Assembly: GCA_017353815.1 (NCBI GenBank)
Contig: JAFMSB010000064.1
Location: 1-7,979, forward strand
DNA length: 7,979 nucleotides
Source: Methylocapsa sp.
GTDB taxonomy: Bacteria; Pseudomonadota; Alphaproteobacteria; Rhizobiales; Beijerinckiaceae
Reading direction: 5' to 3'
Made by a program: the position numbers and the translations under genes. Positions 1 to 7,157 of this stretch are shown here, in pieces. A model generated the notes under the pieces. That model had not been told where the DNA came from. It ran no database searches and saw only the letters and a program-made list of their open reading frames with translations. Each line of letters opens with the position of its first letter. Position 1 is the first letter of the stretch.

Positions 1-1
1 C

Positions 2-268
2 CGAGCGGCCGAGCTAACCCTGAAGGCCGGGTATACGCACTTCCAGTTTGAACAGGCGAACGTCTCACAGGGCAACGAAGTTATAGGCGCTACATCAATC
101 GGGAACGCATCAGTGTATGGCAGTAACATCTTCGCCAACTCGTCCAGAACCAAAGAGCGACGCCATATCGAGAACGTCGCTGTAACGGTGATAATGTTTC
201 ACGCGAACGAGCCGGGAGTACAAAACGCGTTCGATGCTGCGAAAGTTTTGCAGCAGCAACAAGGCTGA
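2..268 (+). CDS. Partial small protein, CC0125/CC1285 lipoprotein-like (3' end only)
   Basis: An open frame enters from the left edge and gives 88 residues before TGA at 266-268; the start lies outside the window. The protein begins RAAELTLKAGYTHFQF and ends in a helical tail, NAFDAAKVLQQQQG. The order of an RAAELT-type helix, a 'GY-hydrophobic' strand, a Ser/Asn/Gly-rich middle (about residues 27-50), a V-V-I-M-F strand and a terminal FDAAxVL helix is what I remember of the CC0125/CC1285 family of small alphaproteobacterial lipoproteins, whose function is unknown. The lipoprotein signal and lipobox would be upstream, so export cannot be confirmed. The other frames here give Arg/Ser-rich products typical of shadows. 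The GNAT gene starts 50 bases downstream on the same strand with its own good ribosome site, so the two may or may not be cotranscribed. I am fairly sure it is coding, less sure of the family. Confidence 0.6.
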   Translation, partial: RAAELTLKAGYTHFQFEQANVSQGNEVIGATSIGNASVYGSNIFANSSRTKERRHIENVAVTVIMFHANEPGVQNAFDAAKVLQQQQG

Positions 269-318
269 TGGGCTCCGCTTGGGCTGCGCCATAGCGCTTG
301 CCACCGAAGGGGAGGCCT

Positions 319-801
319 ATGCTCATCCGGCATGCGCAACCGGAAGACCTTGACGACATACGGTGCATTCTCGAGCCGGTGATCCGCGCGGGCGAAACCT
401 ATCCTTTGCCCCGTGACATGACCCAGGTGGAGGCACTCGCCTACTGGATGGAGCCCAATCACGAGACTTTTGTTGCCGAGGACGATGGAAGGCTCGTTGG
501 CACGTATTATCTGCGCGCGAACCAGCCCGGCGGCGGCGCGCATGTCGCAAATTGCGGCTATGTTACTGCGCGCGGCGCTGAGGGGCGCGGCGTTGCGCGG
601 CGGATGTGTGAGCACTCGCTGCAACAGGCGCGCGATCGCGGCTACCTAGCAATGCAGTTCAACTTCGTTGTCAGCACCAACGAGCGGGCGATATGTCTTT
701 GGCACCGCACGGGCTTTGAGACGGTGGGGCGTCTTCCGTTGGCGTTCAAGCACCCGCGTCTTGGCATGGTAGACGCCCTGGTCATGTTCCGCAGACTGTG
801 A
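319..801 (+). CDS. GNAT family N-acetyltransferase
   Basis: A 160-residue single-domain GNAT protein that would transfer an acetyl group from acetyl-CoA to an amine; the acceptor cannot be read from sequence. It opens MLIRHAQPEDLDDI, the usual first strand and helix. Residues 51-65 form the strand pair before motif A. Motif A is GYVTARGAEGRGVARRM (80-96), with the acetyl-CoA loop E88-G-R-G-V-A93; the first loop position, often Gln or Arg, is Glu. Motif B follows as FNFVVSTNERAICLWHRTGF (115-134), with the Asn and Leu-Trp-x-x-x-Gly-Phe signature of the fold. The C-terminus (AFKHPRLGMVDALVMFRRL) is typical of a common proteobacterial subgroup. I chose ATG 319 over TTG 298 because GGGGAGG lies about five bases before it and the family usually begins MxIR. 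The gene is convergent with the DUF1269 gene, 73 bases away. Family assignment is strong; substrate unknown. Confidence 0.9.
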   Translation: MLIRHAQPEDLDDIRCILEPVIRAGETYPLPRDMTQVEALAYWMEPNHETFVAEDDGRLVGTYYLRANQPGGGAHVANCGYVTARGAEGRGVARRMCEHSLQQARDRGYLAMQFNFVVSTNERAICLWHRTGFETVGRLPLAFKHPRLGMVDALVMFRRL

Positions 802-874
802 GCAAGCCTCTTTTGCAGCAAAGCGAACTTTATCTCTGAGCAAGCAGGCGCCGCTACGCCAACGGCCTTGCAGG

Positions 875-1378
875 CTAGGCAGCGCCGGAAGCCGCTGCGC
901 TGGCAAGAGCATCGCGAAGCGCCTGTTCCCTGGCATCAGAAAGGGAGGTCTTCAACACAACGCCGCCATAGCCCTTGATCTGCTCAAGCACCTTGTCTCC
1001 TGTCATCTCCCGGATGAGCACAAATAAGGCGGCGTCGCCGGGATGGACGCTTTCCGCCAGTTGCTTCATGAACTGGTCATTGATGCCGAAGTCTGTCATG
1101 GCGCCGCCGAGCGCGCCGCCCGCCGCTCCCAAAGCCGCGCCGAGAAGCGGATTGAGGAAAAGCACACCGATCAGCAAGCCCCAGAAACTGCCCGAAATAG
1201 CGCCAGATGCCGTTGTGTTGACAACTTGGTGCAATTCGATTTCCCCTTTGGGGGATTTGGTGGCGATGACCGCATCCCCGAGTTTGATGAGATATTCCTT
1301 CTGAAGTTCGAACAGGCGCTTGCGCACCTCTTCGGCTTTGCTCAGGGTCGGATAGACGATAACGACGAGATCGGACAT
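875..1378 (-). CDS. DUF1269 family glycine-rich membrane protein
   Basis: A 167-residue protein matching the DUF1269 family, common in proteobacteria and of unknown function. Residues 1-57 form a soluble alpha/beta segment beginning MSDLVVIVYPTLSKAEEV, with charged helix 14-32 and a KSPKGEIELHQ strand. Residues 59-94 are a long Gly/Ala hydrophobic stretch (GAISGSFWGLLIGVLFLNP, then GAALGAAGGALGGAM) that could cross the membrane as a hairpin, or pack like the glycine-zipper segments of envelope proteins. After it come DFGINDQFMKQLAESV and a second soluble domain (115-142) with a strand ALFVLI. I start at ATG 1376-1378 rather than the upstream in-frame ATG at 1408 because GGGAGG (1385-1390 on the minus strand) sits six bases before it and family members begin MSDLVV-like. 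It has its own promoter at 1417-1445 and appears monocistronic. Relatives are often linked to stress or envelope functions, but nothing here proves that. Confidence 0.88.
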   Translation of the reverse strand: MSDLVVIVYPTLSKAEEVRKRLFELQKEYLIKLGDAVIATKSPKGEIELHQVVNTTASGAISGSFWGLLIGVLFLNPLLGAALGAAGGALGGAMTDFGINDQFMKQLAESVHPGDAALFVLIREMTGDKVLEQIKGYGGVVLKTSLSDAREQALRDALASAAASGAA

Positions 1379-1416
1379 TGGAAGCCTCCCTGCTTTCATT
1401 CGCCGCATGACTCAAC

Positions 1417-1445
1417 ACTATGCGCCGCAATCCTAGCTGTTTCAA
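1417..1445 (-). promoter_or_regulatory. Sigma-70-type promoter for the DUF1269 gene
   Basis: Read on the minus strand, TTGAAA (1440-1445) is followed by exactly 17 bases and then CATAGT (1417-1422): five of six matches to the -35 consensus and four of six to the -10. Transcription would start near 1410, giving a leader of about 32 bases that includes the GGGAGG ribosome site. Spacing and distance to the gene are good. No operator is obvious. Prediction by eye only. Confidence 0.5.
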
Positions 1446-1454
1446 GCCACCGCT

Positions 1455-1478
1455 TAGATCGCCTTTTAGATGGCTTTT
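1455..1478. repeat. 12-base imperfect tandem repeat
   Basis: TAGATCGCCTTT (1455-1466) is followed at once by TAGATGGCTTTT (1467-1478), with two differences. It lies just upstream of the -35 of the DUF1269 promoter, so it could hold a regulator site or simply be a slippage duplication. On the plus strand it ends in a T-run (1475-1480), but no plus-strand gene precedes it closely, so I do not call a terminator. Confidence 0.5.
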
Positions 1479-1733
1479 TTATCTTGATCGTGACAAGAGA
1501 CGCTAAACCGCACACGCTCTAATTTTCGAGCTTTGGATTTGAGCGAGATGCTGTCAAAAAAATGGCGCGCCCGGTACAGGCGCAATGGCTACGGGCTCCT
1601 GAATCGGTTCCTTGAAGGCCTGCTCGATCAGCACAAAATAGCTGCCTGCGCTGCCGCCGCGTGGGCATTCCGGGACGCTTTGTTGCGATAGCTCAAGACG
1701 CGAGACTGCAATTCTCTTGGATCCCGAGGTGAG

Positions 1734-2780
1734 ATGTCACCAGAAGCCGCCAATACATCGCCCCAACGCGATCCTGTTCTCGTCGATCTCGCCCTTCAGG
1801 GCGGCGGCGCGCATGGCGCGTTCACTTGGGGTGTGCTCGACCGCCTGCTCGAAGAGCCATGGCTCAGAATTGACGGGATTTCTGGCACCTCGGCGGGAGC
1901 CATGAACGCCGCCGTGCTCATTGACGGTTTCGTGAAAGGCGGCGCCGGTGGCGCCCGGGCAGCTCTCAAGAAATTCTGGCGCCGGATCTCCGATGCGGCT
2001 CGTTTCAGTCCCTTTCAGCGCGGTCCTCTTGATATTGTCCTTGGCCGCTGGACTTTGGATTCTTCGCCCATGTATGTCGGAATGGATCTTTTATCCCGGC
2101 TGCTATCGCCCTACGATTTAAATCCGTTGGGCAAAAATCCTTTGCGCGAAATTCTGTCCGAACTCATCGATTTTCGGCGGCTGCCGCAAGCGCCCATAAA
2201 GCTTTTCATCACCGCCACCAATGTCCGGACCGGCCGCGGTCACGTGTTCAAAAACGACGCGATTACGCCGGAAGTTCTTCTTGCGTCAGCCTGCCTGCCG
2301 ACGCTGTTTCAAGCGATCATGATCGACGGAGAACAATATTGGGACGGGGGTTACTCTGGCAATCCGACGCTGACGCCCCTCATCCGCGAGTGCAAATCGC
2401 AAGACACGATTCTGGTTCAGATCAACCCAGTTGAGCGAAAACAGTCCCCGCGTTCGGCGTCCGAAATTCTGAACCGGCTGAACGAAGTATCCTTCAATGC
2501 CGTCCTTCTGAAAGAGCTTCGCATGATTGCCTTGCTGCGCCAAGTCGCCAATCCGGGCAACAGCGAGGGTGCGCAATGGGCCGGTATGCGTATCCATCGC
2601 ATTGCAAGCGAGTTTATGACAGATCTTGGCGCCTCATCCAAACTTAACGGCGAATGGGAGTTCTTTTCCGTTCTGCATGCCGAAGGACGAAAATCGGCAT
2701 CCCGCTTTTTGGAGACCCATGGATCGGATCTCGGTCACCGTTCCACTCTCGATCTCGACGTTTTGCTGGAAAGGATCTGA
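1734..2780 (+). CDS. Patatin-like phospholipase family protein
   Basis: A 348-residue patatin-fold serine hydrolase that would cleave acyl esters of phospholipids or related lipids with a Ser-Asp dyad. The oxyanion-hole glycine loop is LQGGGAHGAF (21-30). The nucleophile elbow is GTSAG (51-55) with Ser53. The catalytic Asp is D204 in the DGG motif (YWDGGYSGNP). All key residues are present. The C-terminal third (about 225-330: LVQINPVERKQSPRS, SASEILNRLNEVSFNAVLLKELR) looks like the DUF3734-type extension of bacterial patatins. There is no signal peptide, so it is probably cytoplasmic or membrane-associated from inside. ATG 1734 follows GAGGTGA closely. The stop is two bases before the start of the GntP permease, implying one operon and translational coupling. 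Related patatins are, as I recall, sometimes found near 3-hydroxybutyrate genes; a link to polyhydroxyalkanoate or lipid turnover is inference, since no such gene is visible here. Confidence 0.93.
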   Translation: MSPEAANTSPQRDPVLVDLALQGGGAHGAFTWGVLDRLLEEPWLRIDGISGTSAGAMNAAVLIDGFVKGGAGGARAALKKFWRRISDAARFSPFQRGPLDIVLGRWTLDSSPMYVGMDLLSRLLSPYDLNPLGKNPLREILSELIDFRRLPQAPIKLFITATNVRTGRGHVFKNDAITPEVLLASACLPTLFQAIMIDGEQYWDGGYSGNPTLTPLIRECKSQDTILVQINPVERKQSPRSASEILNRLNEVSFNAVLLKELRMIALLRQVANPGNSEGAQWAGMRIHRIASEFMTDLGASSKLNGEWEFFSVLHAEGRKSASRFLETHGSDLGHRSTLDLDVLLERI

Positions 2781-2782
2781 GC

Positions 2783-4252
2783 ATGGGATTGCTTGGCATT
2801 TTGGCCGCTCTCATTCTTTTGATATTTCTCGCTTACAGGGGTTGGAGCGTCCTATTGCTATCGCCGGCAGCCGCCCTCCTCGCCGCCGGATTGGCGGGAG
2901 AACCGCTGCTCGCCCATTGGACCCAAACGTTTATGGGCAGTGCCGCGCGCTTCATCATGCAGTTCTTCCCGATTTTTCTCCTCGGCGCGCTGTTTGGAAA
3001 GCTCATGGAGGACAGCGGGTCGGTAACTGCGATTGCGAATTTCATGACCGTCCGTCTCGGTCCGCGCCGCGCCGTGCTTGCGGTAGTACTCGCCGGCGCT
3101 CTAGTGACTTATGGCGGGGTCAGCCTTTTCGTCGCGTTTTTTGTTCTCGCCCCTATGGCGCACGCGCTGTTTCGCTCGGCAGGTATCCCGAAGCGGCTGA
3201 TGCCCGCGGCAATTTCGCTCGGTACGTCGACTTTCACCATGTCGGCACTGCCAGGAACGCCAGCCATTCAAAATGCTATTCCGATGCCATTCTTCGGAAC
3301 CACGCCTTTTGCGGCGCCGGGTCTTGGCATTATCGCTTCCGCCATCATACTCGGATTCGGACTTTGGTGGTTATCCCGCGTCGAAACAAAGGCACGCGCC
3401 AAGGGAGATGGCTATCTCGGTCCGGCAACTTCGGGGGATCGGGTGGCACCCCCGCATGACATCGCACAAGAGTTAATTGTGCGTGAGCGCGCGACGACCG
3501 CCAGCAGTTTCGATCCGGCGGAAATCTGCCACGGCAACCAAAGTTTGGCAGCTCCTCCGGTCGCGCTAGCTATTTTGCCATTGGTCGTTGTCATCGCGGT
3601 CAACCTTTACATGTCGCTTTTCAAATTGCCTGCGCTCGACGCTTCGTATTTGGCCGACGAGGCTTGGGGCGCAACCTCTTTGTCTGCGGTTGGTGGCGTC
3701 TGGGCCGTTGTTACCGCCCTCACTGCTGCGATCCTCACTTTGGTTGCGGTCAATTTCCGGCGTCTGCCCGCGTTGCGCGAAAGTATAGACGCGGGCCTCA
3801 ATGCCTCCGCTTTGCCCGTTTTGAGCGTCGCTAGTCTCGTCGGATTTGGGTCGGTTGTTGCCGCTCTCCCTGCCTTTGCGGCGGTCCGCGATTTGGTTTT
3901 GTCGATCGAGGGAGGCCCGCTGGTCTCGCTGGCTGTCGCCACGAATGTGCTTGCTTCGTTGACCGGTTCGGCGTCGGGCGGGCTAACGATCGCGCTTGAT
4001 GCCCTTGGCGGCACGTATATGCGCCTTGCCGCGGAGCAAGGCATTGATCCAGGTCTTTTGCACCGCGTTGCCGTCATTGGCGCAGGCACGCTTGACAGCC
4101 TGCCCCACAATGGCGCGGTGGTTACCTTGCTCGCGGTCTGCGGCTCGACTCATCGCGAGAGCTATTTCGATGTTGTCATGGTTTCGATTGTTGGCGCACT
4201 TTTGGGCCTCGCAGCTGTGATTGGATTGGGAACCCTTTTTGGGTCCTTTTGA
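2783..4252 (+). CDS. GntP family permease
   Basis: A 489-residue integral inner-membrane protein of the gluconate:H+ symporter (GntP) family, importing a small organic acid anion. About a dozen hydrophobic segments are visible, beginning at residues 2-18 and 23-38. A polar loop at about 200-257 divides the protein into halves. Family-like motifs include LPGTPAIQNAIPM (156-168), TGSASGGLTIALDALGG (394-410) and GTLDSLPHNGAVVTLL (435-450), followed by CGSTHRESYFD. I chose ATG 2783, not the ATG at 2654: AAGGA at 2771-2775 gives a seven-base spacing, the earlier 43 residues are Arg/Ser-rich and overlap the patatin gene, and the mature protein then starts directly in a membrane helix. GntP proteins beside 3-hydroxybutyrate dehydrogenase genes have been tied to hydroxybutyrate uptake; whether this one shares that substrate is inference. 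The operon appears to end here, as a terminator overlaps the last codons. Confidence 0.92.
   Translation: MGLLGILAALILLIFLAYRGWSVLLLSPAAALLAAGLAGEPLLAHWTQTFMGSAARFIMQFFPIFLLGALFGKLMEDSGSVTAIANFMTVRLGPRRAVLAVVLAGALVTYGGVSLFVAFFVLAPMAHALFRSAGIPKRLMPAAISLGTSTFTMSALPGTPAIQNAIPMPFFGTTPFAAPGLGIIASAIILGFGLWWLSRVETKARAKGDGYLGPATSGDRVAPPHDIAQELIVRERATTASSFDPAEICHGNQSLAAPPVALAILPLVVVIAVNLYMSLFKLPALDASYLADEAWGATSLSAVGGVWAVVTALTAAILTLVAVNFRRLPALRESIDAGLNASALPVLSVASLVGFGSVVAALPAFAAVRDLVLSIEGGPLVSLAVATNVLASLTGSASGGLTIALDALGGTYMRLAAEQGIDPGLLHRVAVIGAGTLDSLPHNGAVVTLLAVCGSTHRESYFDVVMVSIVGALLGLAAVIGLGTLFGSF
4229..4250 (+). terminator. Intrinsic terminator of the patatin-GntP operon, overlapping the permease 3' end
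   Basis: GGAACCC pairs with GGGTCC (4241-4246) across a TTTTT loop, with one bulged A, and is followed by TTTT (4247-4250) and the TGA stop at 4250-4252. The stem is short and the T-run only four, so strength is uncertain, but placement at the exact end of the operon supports it. Confidence 0.42.
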
Positions 4253-4273
4253 AGGTAAGGCTCATGCTGCCGT

Positions 4274-4299
4274 CTGTTCGCGCCTCGGCCTCTGAACAG
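4274..4299. terminator. Inverted repeat between convergent genes
   Basis: CTGTTC (4274-4279) and GAACAG (4294-4299) form a perfect six-base stem with a 14-base loop; inside it GCC (4282-4284) and GGC (4287-4289) can pair. It lies between the 3' ends of the GntP and hpnN genes, where a bidirectional stop or transcript-end hairpin would be expected. No T-run follows on either strand, so an intrinsic terminator is doubtful. Confidence 0.25.
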
Positions 4300-4318
4300 C
4301 CGCCCTGCAGCCGCCCTG
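4297..4318. repeat. 11-base perfect tandem duplication
   Basis: CAGCCGCCCTG occurs twice in direct succession (4297-4307 and 4308-4318). It lies ten bases beyond the hpnN stop codon (4328-4330, minus strand) and so does not disturb the protein. It is most simply a replication-slippage duplication in the convergent intergenic gap. Confidence 0.7.
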
Positions 4319-4327
4319 CGCGCACGG

Positions 4328-6958
4328 CTACGCCGTTTCTGCTCCCGACGTTTGCCTCGGCGGACCCATGAGCGCTGGCTGAAATAAAACAGCGGCCGCC
4401 ATGGTGCACAGCAAAGCGAGCACAAGCATCTGTCCCATGCTCGATAGCCCGGGATAACGCGAGAACAAAAGGCTGCCAAATGCCGTTGCCGTCGTCAACG
4501 CGCTCAACACGACGGCCCGGGTCAGACTCGTTTCCAAAAGATTTGTCGTGCCCGCACGCCAGGCAACGATGTAATAAATCTTGAAGGCGACGCCGATTCC
4601 GAGGAGCAGCGGGAAAGCAATGATATTGGCAAAATTCAAGGGCAAAGGGATCACGGCCGCCAATTCCAGTGTGACAAGCGCCGCAAGCCCCAAAGGGACA
4701 AGTGTTAAAAGAACATCGCCGACCCGGCGCAGAGCAAGATAAAGGAGCACGGCTATCGAAAGCACCGCCCAGCCCGAAGCCTCGCCGAAAGCCTTAAGCA
4801 CCGTCTTGCCCGACTCTTCGATGATGACGGGCTGGCCGGTCGCATGCGGCGCGATTTTGCGCACCGCATCGCTGAAGCGGACGAGATCGGCGTTGCTTTC
4901 CGGATTGCCCGATGGCGCGACCTCGATCCTCGCCTGGCCTTCCGGATCGACCCAGTCGCGCACCAAGCTTCGCGGCAGCGTGGATAGCGTCACTATTCGT
5001 GCGCCTAGCGAGGCGCGAACGAGGCGAAGCATTGTCGCGAGGCTTGGCAGGAGCGCGCTCCGTGCCGCCTCCCGGTCTTCCGGCGGCGCCGCGGCCAGTT
5101 CGGCCATGAGCTCTGCGAGCCGCCGGGCAGCATCGCTGCCCTCTGCGGTTGCGACAGCGGCGGCTTTGTTAAGGCCCTGAGCTGCCCGCTTAAGAGCCTC
5201 GATATCGGCCGCATCGTCCGGGGCCGCCGCGCGCTCGGTCGGATTGAGCGCGGAATGCAGCTGCTTTGCGGTTCTTTGGACGACGATGAGTTTTTGATCC
5301 TGATCGCTTGGGATGAAATTTTGCAACGTTGTCACGCGCGCAACCTGCGGCAGCTGCCGCAGCCGCTCAGCGAGATCATTGGCACCGGCAAGCGAAGGCG
5401 CGAGGATCTCGATCGTATTTGGATCGGTCTGCGGATCGTTTGCGAGGTCGCGCAAAGTGACCACGGCCTCGGCGTTGCGCGGGGACAAATCGAGAGGATT
5501 GAAATCGAACTGGAGCTTTAGGAGCAAAGGCGAGGCCGCGGCCGCCGCGGCCAGCGTTATCACGACAATGGCGATCCGATGGCGCGCCATGAAGCGATCC
5601 AAAGGGGCAAGAAATCCAAAACCGATCGGGTTTCGCTCGGGCGGCGTGCCAAAGATTGAAAGCAGAGCGGGCAACAAGGCGATCGTTGCAAAAAAAGCAA
5701 TAAACATGCCCGTGCCGGCGATGAGCCCAAGGTCTTTGAGCCCAAGATAATCCGTTGGCAGAAAAGAATAAAAACCGGCCGCCGTAGCGAGCGCGGCGAG
5801 CGCAAGCGGGCGCCCAATCCTATGCGCCGTCCGCGAAAGGGCCTTATCGAAGTCCGGCTCCTGCTGCCGCTCATTGCGATAGCGGACACAAAACTGGATG
5901 GCGAAATCGGTGCCGATGCCAACGAACAAGACACCGAAGGCCAGGGATATCAGATTGAAGGCGCCAACGAGCTCCAAACCGGCTGCGGCCGTGATAATAA
6001 GCCCCGCGCAGACGCAGAGGGCAGCAGCAAGCACGATACGGGGGGATTTGACGGCAAGCCAAAGGAGGAAAATCACAATGACGGCGGCAATGGCGTTGTT
6101 GATGCCGAGCCCTTCCGTGAGCGCGCTATATTCTTCGTCGGCAATCGGCACGGCGCCAGTCAGCCGCACCGTGACGCCATTTTGGGGGACAAGCCCAAGC
6201 TCTGCTGCCGTATCACGAATGAAGGCGATCGGCGTCTGGCCCGGCTGCAGCTGGGTATAGTTGAGGATGGGTTTTACGGAAATAATTTGCCGCAAGCCGC
6301 GCGAGCTCTGCGCCTGATCCGAGAACATGGTTTCCCATGAAAAGAAGACGGGCCGGCCGGAAAGCACATCTTCGAATGCGGCGGCGAGCGCCGAGATGGG
6401 CCTTGCAAATTCGCCCAGCGACCGGCTTTTTTTGGCGAGAGCTTGGCTCAGGGACGAGAACGCGTTTGCGATTCCGCGCAAGCTCGGATCATAGGCTAAA
6501 ATCGCGAACAGCGGCCTCGCCCGGGCGAGTTCTTCTGCCGCCTGGCGCGCCGCATCGGCAGGCATGAACAAAAGCGCGTTCCTGTTGAAAAACGGCCCGC
6601 CATTCTGCCGTTCCACCGAGCGGAAGAGGCTGGGCTGCAAACGCAATCTCATGGCCAGGTTGCGGGCGGCGGACTCCGCGAGCTCCATGGTCTTGCCATC
6701 GATGACGACGAGGATTTGGTTCGCATTCTGCGGAAAGGCCTTGTCCATTCTTATCATGTCCTGCCGCCACGGCAGGCTGCTCGAAATAAAATTGCGTGTG
6801 CGCGTGTTAATTTGGAAATGCCCTATTACGTAGTAGGCGCAGAAAACCGCGACGATGGCTGCACCGGCCGTTACCGCCCATCGCCAGCGCCGGCATCGTG
6901 TGATGATCGCGGCGACCAACCTTTCAAGGGGCTTCAATGCGCGCGGGCGCTCGTTCAA
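4328..6958 (-). CDS. hpnN: Hopanoid transporter HpnN (RND/MMPL family)
   Basis: An 876-residue inner-membrane RND-superfamily transporter with the two-fold MMPL architecture and usual length of HpnN, which carries hopanoids from the inner to the outer membrane. TM1 is at about 28-46. A periplasmic domain (about 47-285) includes PWRQDMIRMDKAFPQN and ends VPIADEEYSALTEG. TM2-TM6 (286-433) contain LFVGIGTDFAIQFCVRYRNE (344-363) with the RND-type acidic residue D351. TM7 is at 461-480. A second periplasmic domain (481-727) begins QFDFNPLDLSPRNAEAV and has an Ala/Arg/Glu-rich, possibly coiled segment at about 570-640. TM8-TM12 (728-864) include LLLGIGVAFKIYYIVAWR (784-801), where Lys replaces the Asp of the first half. 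The start is TTG (6956-6958), supported by GAGGA eight bases upstream and by no upstream in-frame alternative. It is convergent with the GntP operon. No hopanoid biosynthesis gene adjoins it. Confidence 0.93.
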   Translation of the reverse strand: MNERPRALKPLERLVAAIITRCRRWRWAVTAGAAIVAVFCAYYVIGHFQINTRTRNFISSSLPWRQDMIRMDKAFPQNANQILVVIDGKTMELAESAARNLAMRLRLQPSLFRSVERQNGGPFFNRNALLFMPADAARQAAEELARARPLFAILAYDPSLRGIANAFSSLSQALAKKSRSLGEFARPISALAAAFEDVLSGRPVFFSWETMFSDQAQSSRGLRQIISVKPILNYTQLQPGQTPIAFIRDTAAELGLVPQNGVTVRLTGAVPIADEEYSALTEGLGINNAIAAVIVIFLLWLAVKSPRIVLAAALCVCAGLIITAAAGLELVGAFNLISLAFGVLFVGIGTDFAIQFCVRYRNERQQEPDFDKALSRTAHRIGRPLALAALATAAGFYSFLPTDYLGLKDLGLIAGTGMFIAFFATIALLPALLSIFGTPPERNPIGFGFLAPLDRFMARHRIAIVVITLAAAAAASPLLLKLQFDFNPLDLSPRNAEAVVTLRDLANDPQTDPNTIEILAPSLAGANDLAERLRQLPQVARVTTLQNFIPSDQDQKLIVVQRTAKQLHSALNPTERAAAPDDAADIEALKRAAQGLNKAAAVATAEGSDAARRLAELMAELAAAPPEDREAARSALLPSLATMLRLVRASLGARIVTLSTLPRSLVRDWVDPEGQARIEVAPSGNPESNADLVRFSDAVRKIAPHATGQPVIIEESGKTVLKAFGEASGWAVLSIAVLLYLALRRVGDVLLTLVPLGLAALVTLELAAVIPLPLNFANIIAFPLLLGIGVAFKIYYIVAWRAGTTNLLETSLTRAVVLSALTTATAFGSLLFSRYPGLSSMGQMLVLALLCTMAAAVLFQPALMGPPRQTSGAETA

Positions 6959-6966
6959 TGGGCTGA

Positions 6967-6971
6967 TCCTC
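6967..6971 (-). promoter_or_regulatory. Ribosome binding site deciding the hpnN TTG start
   Basis: Minus-strand GAGGA (plus-strand TCCTC at 6967-6971) lies eight bases before TTG 6958-6956. Later in-frame TTG codons at residues 8 and 14 lack a site at suitable spacing, so this motif is the reason for placing the hpnN start at a non-ATG codon. The TTG also overlaps the TGA of an upstream open frame (TTGA), which would allow coupling if that frame were translated. Confidence 0.5.
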
Positions 6972-7157
6972 GTCCGCCAGGCAGTTCGAGCGCGGCGCGG
7001 GGCCGGTCTCGCGCGATTGTTAGGAAACGCGCGCGGGCGCAGCCGGTTTCGCGGGCACTGTCACATTTGCGCCAGGCGGTAATTTCCTCGCAGAGGCATT
7101 CGTTCAGCAGTGCGCTCCGAAAGGCGCGGGCCGCGCCGCCGTCTTCCGTACCGTGCA

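Larger units (their letters stand above)
1379..1733. other. Divergent intergenic region, no firm gene
   Basis: This 355-base gap separates the divergent DUF1269 and patatin genes. It holds the DUF1269 leader and promoter, a 12-base tandem repeat (1455-1478) and a possible half of a palindromic repeat (1502-1526). Two short open frames in codon register with each other cover 1548-1691 (+; ATG, 46 residues, MLSKKWRARYRRN onward) and 1554-1736 (-; no ATG, ending PVAIAPVPGAPFF). Neither has a convincing ribosome site and I recognise neither, so I do not call them genes. The best promoter-like pair for the patatin operon is TTGCGA (1683-1688), 18 bases, TGCAAT (1707-1712), which is weak. Confidence 0.6.

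Noticed and set aside
1444..1480. AAGCCA...TGGCTT with T-run, considered as a plus-strand terminator
   Set aside because: The loop is 21 bases and no plus-strand gene ends nearby; the bases are better explained by the DUF1269 promoter and the tandem repeat.
1043..1522. 159-residue plus-strand ORF
   Set aside because: Antisense to the DUF1269 gene, which has a clear family match, promoter and ribosome site.
2235..2250. CACGTG-centred sequence within the patatin gene, considered as a second parS
   Set aside because: Only about half of the 16 parS positions match and the outer arms fail entirely.
2626..3459. 277-residue plus-strand ORF overlapping the patatin and GntP genes
   Set aside because: Arg/Ser/His-rich product in an alternative frame of two well-supported genes.
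4162..4479. 105-residue minus-strand ORF across the hpnN 3' end
   Set aside because: Arg-rich shadow frame; the hpnN frame continues to its own stop with conserved C-terminal sequence, so no frameshift need be assumed.
5822..6340. 172-residue plus-strand ORF antisense to hpnN
   Set aside because: Polar product with no recognisable domain, wholly inside the strongly supported hpnN frame.
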